Of a stretch of DNA of 64,000 bases, positions 13,701 through 24,600 are shown in pieces. The stretch is from Coffea arabica (lineage: Eukaryota; Streptophyta; Magnoliopsida; Gentianales; Rubiaceae). The position numbers were made by a program, and so were the translations under genes. The DNA is taken from positions 19,672,001 to 19,736,000 of the forward strand of contig NC_092312.1 in assembly GCF_036785885.1 (NCBI RefSeq), given 5' to 3'. Every line of letters begins with the position of its first letter. Position 1 is the first letter of the stretch. The notes beneath the pieces are model-generated. The model was not told the DNA's origin. It ran no database searches and saw only the letters and a list, made by a program, of their open reading frames with translations.

Positions 13701-14782
13701 TGGCAACCAAAAAAAAGTGTTAATAAGTACAAAAAGCTGGTAATTAAATGTTATTTGCTAGGCAATAAAAAGTGACAATTCACTTCCAAAAAAAAGAGAA
13801 TAATTTTTGGGTAATAACTACATACAACTGGTAATTGAATGCGATTTGCTAGGCAACAAAAACATAATAATAATTATAAAAGTCAGCAATTAAATGCTAT
13901 TTGTCTGGCAATTAAACAGCAAAACCAGAGCTTAATTAATAAAAAATGAATTGAAACAAAGCTGATGAGTAAACCTCATTTGTTGGGCAACCTAAAAAAT
14001 AAAAGAGGACATTTCCTTAAAAAAAAGTTGGGAAAAAGGTAATTAAATGAGATTTTTTGGGCAACAAAAAAAGGTTTTTTTGTTAATAATTGCAAAAAAG
14101 TTATGAATTAAACGTGATTTGTTGGGTAAAAAAAATGACAATAAAAAGCGACATTATTAATTAGCTACTAACAATGAATTAATAATTAATACAATTAAAG
14201 CTATAAGTACAATAAAAGATAATAATTAATAATTGCAATTTATTCGGCAACAAAAAGAAAGCACCGATAATTGTAATAATTGAGATACCAATTTTTTGTT
14301 AACACAATTTATTGTTGGGAAAGGGCAAAAAGAGGCCAAATTTTAGCACAATCCCACATGTAATATGTTAGCTAGCACTTCCAATCCAAAAAAAAAACAA
14401 AAGGATTGTAAATCAGGTTTTATTAGAACACTTCCTGGCAAACAATATTAATGAACAATAAATCAGAACACTTCCTGGCAAACAACAAACAAAGAAAAAC
14501 AAAAGGATTGAAAACGTCTGAACTCTGAACAAAAGAATTCAATTGGAAATTGGCACGGCCCGAACAACCACCAACAATCGGCCAGTAGCAGGCAAACAAC
14601 AAACAAAGAAGCAAAAGATTACTAAACGCCTGAGCAAGCAAACAAAAGAATTCACGCGTGGGAAACGGACGACCATCAATTGGAATTCGCACGGGCGGAC
14701 GACCACCGATCAGCCAATAGCAGCACGCCACGTCAGCAATTAGAACTCAATTGAAAACAACGGCATTCGCGCATAGACTAGA
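7734..14782 (-). mobile_element. Non-autonomous Helitron 1
   Basis: Read on the minus strand, the element ends (left edge here) with the Helitron 3' signature: a perfect 8-bp stem CACCGCGC/GCGCGGTG (7746-7753 and 7758-7765), then about a dozen bases and CTAG at the terminus. The other end reads TCTAGTCTATGCG on the minus strand, the expected 5' TC. The flanking bases are A on the left and T on the right, as for Helitron insertion between A and T. Length is about 7.05 kb. No Rep/helicase ORF is seen. The interior has many short ORFs and stretches that look like intron and leader sequence, possibly captured gene pieces that I cannot identify. It is homologous to the neighbouring element at 14814-21385. 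The 5' end could be off by about 10 bases. Confidence 0.82.
13610..14310. repeat. Degenerate 55-120 bp tandem repeat in Helitron 1
   Basis: A motif of the form ATTTGYTRGGCAAC recurs at about 13692, 13760, 13845, 13902, 13979, 14051, 14116 and 14236. Each copy is usually preceded by AATTAAATG-like sequence and followed by an A-rich run. Spacing is irregular (57-120 bp), so this is an old diverged array close to the 5' end of the Helitron. Confidence 0.7.
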
Positions 14783-14813
14783 TATGTTAATAATGGGATG
14801 GAGTTTACAATGA

Positions 14814-17800
14814 CTAGGAGGGGAACACCGCGCGATGCGCGGTGAAAATTTTCATGTTTGCCCAGTTATGCATGGTACATAATTAAATTTCAAGTTTGTC
14901 CAATTATTTAGGTTTTTCCAGTTATACAAAGTACATAATTGTTGCAAATTATATTAAGCTGAATCATAAATATTGTATTCACCCATTCAAAATTAGATAA
15001 AGCTGTGTCGTATTTATCCATTCAAAAGTTTCTAAAGCAATTAGCAAGAGTAATTTTCGATGATACTGTAACTGTGAAGTGCATCCATGTAAGCAGACTT
15101 GAGAAAATAGACTCTCATCTAGAAAGAAAACGAAAAGTATAATTGTAAGTTACGGACTTACTGGATTTCTTTCTCCACCAGATTTTACCATTAGAAAGCA
15201 GTATCAGTACAATATACTTAATGTTCCAAAAGGTATAAATTATAAAAATACAAAAAGCCTATGAAATGCCCTTTTTCTCTCAACTACTAACACCCATGAA
15301 GACTCCCTTTTTTAATGTAAATACTAAGAGATACAAGACTCAAACACAATCGGGAGTGGAGAGCTGCATATGCTTCCAATCTGTGATAAGATAAACAAGT
15401 CATTATCTCAAGTTTAGAACCTTGTTGATACAGCAAATGAGATACGATAAAGCAAATGAAATAGATATATAATGGAAATATTTTGGGTGCATGATAACAA
15501 CAAAGAAAGGTATCAATACCTTTCAAAATGGCATTTGAGGCCAAAATATTCATCCACTGACCCAACAAATTTTATCACTTTAATCTTGTTTTCCTACAAC
15601 AGTAGAAACTTATTCAAAAATGTTTTTGAATCTTGGAATTAAAATCACCAAAAGACGAAAGAAGTTCAATTTCTTTGGAATTCATAAAACGTAGAGACAT
15701 AAAGAAAAGAATACAGGAACTTGTAGAATAGAAAACTTGCAATATTATTTTTTGAACTAATCTTGACTATTTAAATAACATAAAGTAAGAACTCACCAAG
15801 GAGGCTTCATACTCTTGTTTCATCAAATGTAATAAAACATCTCTACACCACCAAGTAGATACACAACTATTTATTTGGCTGAGTTAGACTAAGTATAAAA
15901 ATTGTGTATCTCATGTTTAAAGGTTTGAAACTGCACACTTGTCAAATGGATTTAAACCAAATTTTGCATTCCCACTTGTGCTCCCAAAAAAGGACAAGAT
16001 ATTAATCAGCCAATATTCTGCACCTTTTTGTCATTACTTATGGGTTGTATATAAGTTCTTACTTGAATTCGAGAAAAGAAGAAAGACAAATTTTTTTTTT
16101 GTATAATACATACTGTATAAAAAAATCAATAAAAAAGAAAATGACAACTTCTTTAGTGCTACAATTTAAACATGTTTCACCTTTTTTTAAAAAGACATTT
16201 TTTAAACCGTTTCAGCCATTTAATTAGTTAAACCACTTCCTAAATTGTCAAGTCCTTGTGCTCCAATGAAACAGCAAAAGTGGCATGCCACTTAAGTTCC
16301 TAATTTATATTAAATCTACCATAGGAATTTTCTCGTCTTGATTTTTGTGCTTATTTTAGTAGCCAAAATTTTAAAGTCAATGATTAAAAAACTTATTTAC
16401 ATAACACGCCAAACATCTTACTAAAGCAAGTAGCACATTGTGGGCATAATCAAACATATTGATACAAAACTAAGAAAACAAGAGACCAAGAATTTAATTT
16501 CACTTACTTGAGTTATAAATTGCTATCCAAAAGTGTGAAATAGCTGGCTACCTATCTCTCATAGTAGACCACGTACGCATAAACAGTTGCACCTTTGCAC
16601 CTTTATCTTGGGCACAATTTTCTTACTTCTATTTTGAAAAGAAAAAAAAAGAAATTTAGAACCAAGTTTTTACCATAGCCACGATGCACAGGTATTCAAA
16701 GATTCAAGAGTCAAAAGAATTAGCTTTCTGGATGATGCCCTTTGTGTCTTGCTTAGGAACCTTATATACGCTTCAATCAAACAAATTAAATTGCAGCAAG
16801 AAGTACAATTACTAACATGCATATCTTAAGTCATAACCATTTTCTTTTTTGTCAGGAAGAAATTACCTTATTTCTATGTGCTTTGGTAGCCATCAACTAT
16901 GAGGAAAAAATGATCAAAAAGGATGTCCCATAATAGCTTAAACAAATAAAAGCTAGAACAAGAACAAAACCAAGAAAATGATTTGAGAAATCACCAAACA
17001 ATAGAATCATTATGGGAACAAGAGGAGGTTCATCAAATAGAGCCGAGAAAGAGTATTCATTGCCAAGATATCATCAATATACATTATATTTAGTCATACT
17101 AACACAAAATCAATAAGATTCCAACATTACTACAATATGTCTTGTTTTTTTACAACTAAACACTTACCAATGGAAAAATTGCAAAGATAATCTGGCCGCA
17201 ACCAATTGTTTTTTATTTTGTATTGCTAGCAAAACAGTCAGATATTCCCCTATATATGAAGTTTCACTTGGAGGTTAATCTTTTTATTCCCACAATCCAT
17301 TTTGCAGTTTCAGGGAATGCTTCAATATGATGCAAAAAATACGAGAAGAGAAAAACATAAAAAATAAAAATGAAATAGGTAATCCACTAACTTTAAATCT
17401 AGAGGAAATAGGATAACCTTCCCAAACAATCATCCTCCACTTTTTTCAAGACCAATAAATAGGGCAAAGTGAGAAAAAATTTACAATAAACTACTACGGA
17501 GGGATGGGGGAAATGAAGAGAACACAAAAACATTAAAACACACCTTCATGGTTGAATGGAGAAAAGCAGCCTCCTTTTTCCTTGTTCCTTTATCTAGCAA
17601 TAATATAGAACAAACAAATGCTGAAAAAAACAAATTAATTAGGAAAAAGAAAAGACAAAATCAAATTAGATAAACTTTTTTCCAGGGAAAGAAACATAGA
17701 GTCTAAATAATGTGCACTTTGAGAAAAGAATTTCTCCAATCCTTTGTTGCATATCTTAATATCTTGTAATAAACATTTGGTACATATTAGAGCATAAAGG

Positions 17801-20800
17801 ATACGAAGCAAAACAATAGCAACAAAGCCTGAGGATTAGCAGGAAGCAAAGAACTTGTGTTTGCCAAACCATAAATAGGCATTAAGCACTAAACATTTGA
17901 ATGCATTTCCAAAGTTTCACATCCAAATTGATTAAGAAACCAAAATTAAAGAAAAAGCCAACTGAAAATCGAAAAAAGGTAAAGAAAAAACAAATCCAGA
18001 TTTTTTCATCAAAGAAAACTATCAAATTCCGCATATGATAAATTTCAACCAGCTAGACCTCTTGTTTCTTTTGGGTGGTTCTGCTTGACCAGCAATGCAA
18101 AACATAAAGGACCGAGATTGGAACCTGAAATATTAAAATCTCAAAAAAAAGTCAACTTATATAATGCAAATACATGTTAAATACAAATACTAAAGCAAAT
18201 CATATGATTTTTTCCCAAACAAAATCTGCTTGTTTGAAGCAAATCATGTCCACATCACGCCTGTGCTACCCTACGTTTTGCTATAGCCATAATAAAAATC
18301 TCTTCTATATGATCATAAAGTAAATGACATCCCAAAAAAATGGTAGAAATAAATCTTGGTGAATAAATCAACATGAGTAAATGTTTTTTACACCTGCAGT
18401 CTTCAAGGCAATAAAAAAACACTGATTCCTAAAGCAAAAATATTTACCCAAGCAACAGCAATATGTCGAGATCTAAAGGCACTAAGCCAAGTATAACTAA
18501 GCTAAACTTCTCTAGCAAAACTGCTGCATTAAGCAAATATGCAGCCATAATTTCCTCTTATACCTGTTAATGGTCTCTAAATACATGCTAGGAATAAACT
18601 CACCACATGTAATAGTCTTTTATACACACACATACACATACTTCACCATTGTTCTATAATAATCTGGACTAAACATTTTAATCTTTAGTCCAAATCAAAA
18701 CATCATATGCAAAAAATAGATAGACACACAGACCAGCCATTTTTGTAATAACTAGTTATCTAGGTGTGATATTTCAAGTAAACCTCTTTTTGTTCCTAAT
18801 ACAAGAAACACACATGGAACAAAATGTTATCCGGTGATTAGCAAATGAAAGATAATGAACAAATTATGCCTTAGCAGCATCTTTCAAGGATTTGTGGTAG
18901 AGTTCACTACTTAAATTCTGCAAAATGAGAATCAAGAACCACCAAAATAAATCAGCAGAATGTAGTGTTTTATCACCAAATTACATATACCTTAGGCAGC
19001 ATCTAGTTAATGTTCATACAGAGTTGCTCTGTCAATTGACAAATCTTTAACATGCCTTTTATGCTTGTTCTTTCCCATGTTAAGACTTCTCTCACTCCAC
19101 TGCCAATTAGTCCCACTCTAACTTATTTTTTGTAACCTGTTAACATATTAATTAGTCAAATAATAATCCTCTAATTGCTAAAAACACATGTCATACACAA
19201 TATAAACCCAGAAGGAAAACCCGTCTAAAATAAGTTGCATGAAAAAAGGTAGGAAGGCTACTATTAACAAACTGTTCACTAATGAATTAAAGGAGTGAAT
19301 TTCAAATTATTAGAGCCGATTTTCACATATCAGTTTCTACCATATATAATTGAGCATAGACATTTCTGATTCATGATATTTGTTCAAAATCTGGTATTTT
19401 AATAAAACAGAAGGCTGAAGGGAAAAAATCATCAGAAGATTGCACCTATATAATATCCAACCTCACACTTTTTCTTTTGTCTAAATAAATAGACCAACCA
19501 AAATATTATGGGTAAAAAACCTGCACCATGACAAAGATTACACATTCGTACTCATGGGGAAAAATCTTAAATAGAAGACCTCTCTAAGAGATTAGCATTT
19601 AAAAACAGATATTTTTCCTTTTGTAAAACTACAATAGAAGAAGAGATTATATAAGCACATAAAGCTTCTCCTTTTTATCAGTAAGTGAAGACCATGAGAA
19701 GAGAGAGGAAATTCATGGATAGAGGAACAAAGTCTTTCGGTTGAAAATCAAGAAAATAGGTTATAGGGGACAACTTTTTTCCAAGTTTAGTTGCTATTTA
19801 ACAAATTAACAGTTTTAACATTTTGTCAAACATTTGATAAATTAAACATGATTATATCATTACATTACTTTAAAACAGAAAAGGGGAAAAGGGAAAAAAG
19901 TAACCCCACGTACAAAAAGACCCAAAAAGTGGAGACCTATGAAATGCACAAATGAATCCAACGTCTAGTGAGGATTGATCAATTTTAAGTTTAAAAGGCT
20001 CAAGGAAACATGATAAATTTAAACTTTCCAAGACACAACTAAGAGGATAAACACTTCATGATAACCAAAATTGAAACTTACATCTAATATGTCATAACAA
20101 GAAATAAATAACAAAAAAATCCAAAGCAATCTCTTTTGCAGAGAAAAAAATAAAGAAAAGCAGAGTATAAACTGTAATCACATATACGCAAATAGAAGAA
20201 GGCTCGCTCAAAACATTCACCAATATTATGCAAAATAGGTTGGGAATATGTTGATCCATACCACCTTATTAGTAGTTTTTGAGAGAATCAAAGAAAATTC
20301 CAATTTTTGGACCTGCAACGTCACCAAAATATACAAATTATATAATCAAACATGGATAAGGAACTTTTTAAATCCACCAGAAATAACTTAATCAAATTTG
20401 TTAACTGCATTTTAATGTTTTTTAGTCACGGACGGAAAAGATGGAAATCAGGCAAAAGTAAGGGGAGGAAACAGCAAAAATAACTCTTCTTTTAGAAAAT
20501 AACCATATAAAACCTACCTTCAAAAAAGGGGGGAAAAGCTCAGAAAATAGCATGAGAATGATGGAGGTAATCTGCAAATTTCGTAACTGCAACATCTAAA
20601 CATTGCAAAAGGAAAAAAAAAAAGAAGGAAAAAATACATAAGGCTAGAGAAGCTCTAGAAAAAGAAGGAAAAATAAATTTTGAAGCGAAGCAAAAAATTC
20701 CCAACCATATATTTGGTATTGTTGTTGTCGATCAGAGAAAATGAAGGATAAGATAGGAAAAGGAGCAGCTTCAAGAGGGAAGATAGACTTACAAAGTAGC

Positions 20801-21385
20801 ATGAGAACGATAGAGAAAATCTCCAAATTTCGTACCTGCAAAATCGCAACATCACAGACAGCAAAAAAATAAGACAATCTAACCCGTAAAAAAGGGGAAA
20901 AACAAAAGGTTAGAGAAGCTCTAGAAAGGAGGAGGAAGAAGAAAATTTTGAAACAAAAAAAAATACCAACCATATCTTGGTTTCGTTGTTGTCGATCGGA
21001 AAAATGAAGGATAAAAGAGGGAAAATGGCACCGTTGGTGATGACGAACAGGAACAAGAAGAGAGGAAGAAGAGCTTTTTGGGGGAAAGAGGCAGACATCG
21101 AAAGAAAGGAGAAGAAAAGGCGTTGGTCTGAGCTCTGATGTTTCTCTTTCTCGAGCCATGTGCACACCTGACACCACGGAAAAGGAATCTTTGGTAAATC
21201 CCAGTCTCTTGTACTATGCTTGGTTGATATAACCAAGTTCGGCGCCTGTCCAATTGTCAAACGGGCTGGACAACCATCAAGAGGAAAGAATCACGGGCCG
21301 GACGACCACCAATCATCCAATGGAAGCCAGCCACATCAGCAATTGAAGCCCAATTGAAAACTTCCCCATTCCCGCATAGACTAGA
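14814..21385 (-). mobile_element. Non-autonomous Helitron 2
   Basis: Same family and orientation as the element on its left. Its 3' terminus (left edge) shows CTAG, then the hairpin CACCGCGC-GAT-GCGCGGTG (14826-14844). Its 5' terminus on the minus strand is TCTAGTCTATGCGGG. Length is about 6.6 kb. Co-linear similarity with Helitron 1 is visible at several places, for example around 9914-10025 against 17520-17625 and around 11000-11090 against 17720-17800. No Rep/helicase ORF is seen. It ends 270 bp before the start codon of the SC35-type gene. Confidence 0.82.
20651..21022. repeat. 268-bp spaced duplication inside Helitron 2
   Basis: The segment 20651-20758 (AGCTCTAGAAAAAGAAGG onward, with TTGTTGTTGTCGATC) recurs diverged at 20919-21022. 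The repeat is direct and lies near the 5' terminus of the Helitron, in a purine-rich setting. Confidence 0.7.
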
Positions 21386-21448
21386 TATGTTAATTAAGGA
21401 GCTCCTGTGATAAACGAAACAAAACACGTCTACTTTTGTCTCGAGATA

Positions 21449-21532
21449 TTGGGCTGAGGAAAGCCCAACCCAAGAACCGATTTTCTTTATATTTTCAAAC
21501 CAATAAAATGGGGGAAAAATTGCCTATAAATA
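21449..21532 (+). promoter_or_regulatory. Core promoter of the SC35-type gene
   Basis: Three elements in sensible order: an inverted pair of site II-type TGGGCT motifs (TTGGGCT...AAGCCCAA, 21449-21468), a CCAAT box near 21500, and a TATA box TATAAATA at 21525-21532. The predicted start of transcription is about 21555-21565, giving a leader of about 95 nt before the ATG at 21655. Site II elements are common in promoters of plant housekeeping and growth-linked genes. Confidence 0.65.
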
Positions 21533-21654
21533 CCGGGGACTGGATGGATCACATTCCAATCCTTCGGGAAAGTTCGTTCCAGGGAGAAGAATTTCCAGTG
21601 GATAGCGTAGGAGAACTTTGAGCCGATCACCGGACGCTGAGGAAGAAAGTCAGT

Positions 21655-24600
21655 ATGTCACACTTCGGAAGGTCAGGTCAGGTCAGGTCCGCCAGACATC
21701 ACTGACACCTATTCTCTTCTCGTCCTCAACATAACGTTCCGTACGTCTCTTCCACAAAGCCCCCCCTTCCCTTTCTCTCTCTATTTGTTACATTTTATTT
21801 TCTATATTTTTTCACTATTGGTTTTCTCTTGTGGTGGAAAATAATCAATAGGCACGAACGCTGATGATCTCTTTCCGCTGTTCGATAGGTATGGAAAGGT
21901 TGTTGATATCTTTATCCCTAGAGACCGAAGGTTTTTTTTTTTTTTTCTCTCTAAAAGTTTTTGTTGAAGAAATGGATGGTGCCATGCCCTAAACAATCAG
22001 ATTCAAGAGTTTATAGTAGGTCTTTCTTGTTTTTGTGGAAATACCGCGGGCATGCTGATCTCTGCTGCTTCATGCTTAACCAATTGCTTAATTTCGATGA
22101 GAAGTTTGTCCTAAACGGCTTCTTTTTTGTAGTTAGAGTTATAAAAGCGGATTATGAAATAGATGGCTGTTGAAAATCGCATTGGAAGCATGTTTTGTTG
22201 AAGTGTTTTTTCAGAAGAAAACAAATTATTTCTTTTTAAAGCATCCAAGTATCTTTGTTGCATAACTGTATTTTGCTGCTTAGATTAAGCTAAAGGAAAT
22301 GCCAGAAGCAAATTGAGACCACTTACAACAGCTTTTAGCTTAATGAAAAGATTTGGTTAGTTGAAAACATGCGCTTAGTCATTAACATTGTTTTATTTTT
22401 AGACACTGTACTATAATGATATTGGATGCAGAAATAGCATCTTCTCCGTATCTTAAACCTATTAGTTAATAGATGATTGATTTTTATTGAAAATTTGTGT
22501 TCTACTTTATCTCCAGTGGTGCATTTAAACTGTGCTCTGAAATTCATAGAGTGAACATTGAACTGATAAAAATGGAGGTCCTTTTCTCCAGAACTCTGCA
22601 TTTGGTTGCATGTTTCTTATTTTAATCTTAATTAATTGCAGGACCGGTGAGTCACGAGGGTTTGCATTTGTCCGCTATAAGTATGCAGATGAAGCCCAAA
22701 AAGCAGTGGATAGACTAGATGGTATGTTTGTCCATTCTATGTGGTTGAAAGGATAAGTTTTAGCTATTCTGTCAGAAGTAAAATCAATCTCAAACTCTGT
22801 GGAAGGAGAATTGTTTGCATGGAATTCGATGCCCAGAATGAATTTTTGTGATGCTTTCCATGGAACATGCCAAGTATTTTTAATCCTCCTACTGGCCTTC
22901 CCTGCTCAACTTTGGTGTTCATTTGACTTAGTGATTAATAAGCCCGTAGGGAAACTGGGGGAGAAGATATATCTGTGGAATTGGAAAAGCCAATTTATTC
23001 ATTCTACCTGAGCTTCCTGGGTACTTAATTATGGCACAAAATAGAAGTTCCAATGCACATGATTACAGGCCTTCTACTTGTTTAGCATACTGGCAGCTTG
23101 TGGCTTATCTTCCATGCTCAAACCAAAGGTTCATTTGCATTTATAAGAGTATTAAGCTGGAGGACGGGAAACTGATTTTGTAATCTGCTGCCACATCATC
23201 ATCTTCTATGTCCTAGACTGGCTTACATGTTGTACTCCAGCAGACTGCTCTACAGTCACACTTGAATTTTCACAATGTTGCAAATGTTCACAATCTCCCT
23301 AAATGGCTTCACAAGTATCATCATGATAGTTGTTTCTGAGATCATTCTTTTGTGTATCAGTAGAAATTTTCTGGTCATCGTGTAGGCAAATGCAATTCCA
23401 GCATTAGCTTCGTGGAATTCATTAAAGTGATCTGCATGCAGATCACTTGTTGGAGACAGTATTAATATAAGAAACTGATGCACATACTTCTTGACTGCTG
23501 TCTCACCCTTTGTTAAGTATGTTTGAGTCTAATTAATTATTGTTCTCTTGATGCCATTTTGGACAGGGAAATTGGTTGATGGAAGAGAAATTGCTGTTCA
23601 GTTTGCAAAATATGGGCCAAATGCAGAGAGGATGTAAGTCTCTCTTGCCTTGACCTCTTTCTTAAGTATTGTTCATCAATTGATTGTCATCCTTCTTTGC
23701 TGTTATTATGTCCAGTTCATATACAACAGCTTTGTTTTACTGGTTGTGAAATGACTTTCACTTGTGCAGCTAATTTTTTCTCCATTTAATGCCAAATTCT
23801 AGTGGGAAAGTTATGCCCCAAGTATTTGCAATTCTAAAATAAATGTTATATGGAGGATAAAGAAAAAAAAAATAAAGTGGTATTGTTCAAAGTTATCATG
23901 AGTTATAGTTATTCTTGGTAAGTTTGTTATGACAAACATTGAATGAGGCCATAACAAAGATTCTAAAGCGACATAAATTATTAACAACAAGCCACCTTGA
24001 TTTTGCTTTTTCTATAGTATTGGACAATTAACAATATTTTGTCTTTGTTTTTGTAATTGTCTAACTTTTTCTCAATGGTAAATATGTATTTCTTGCCTAC
24101 CTTTTGTTTCCAAATCCTTGTTTGGGGTGTTCTATCTTTGTTGTTCTCTTTTTCCGTGTCTAGGTATGTATTGTCTTGAAGCTCTTTTTTTTTTCCAACT
24201 GTTTTTCTGCTAATTCCTTTTCTGGACATGTTGATTTGATCTTTCATGTTTGGATCTCAGCCACAAAGGGAGGATTGTTGAAAAGTTGCCCAGAAGCAGG
24301 TTCAGGTCAAGAAGTCAAAGTCCTCGACGAAGGTGAGGTCTTTGCCTTTATTTGTTTGGGCTCAACTTATGGTAATAGTGTCGAGAAAGTGCCATCCTAA
24401 ACCTTCTACAATTTTCATTGTCATGTGACTTCTGTCACGTGTATGCAGTTTATTACGTATGACTTGATGTTGGTATTCTGTAATCATGAGGTTACATTAT
24501 GTTGCTGGAATTTCATTTTTTTTGTTCTGTTGTATAAGTGTGGCATGGATTGCAATTTGCTGAGAAGTTGGGGTTGGTTTAAGTGTGTTCTGTGGTGTAA

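Noticed and set aside
20644-21260. Several overlapping minus-strand ORFs up to 177 codons
   Set aside because: They overlap in different frames of purine-rich Helitron sequence and reflect the internal duplication, not protein coding.
7734-21385. CRISPR or other prokaryotic defence system, or viral integration
   Set aside because: The repeats are irregular, AT-rich and bounded by plant Helitron ends; no spacer-repeat order, viral or bacterial ORF is seen anywhere in the window.
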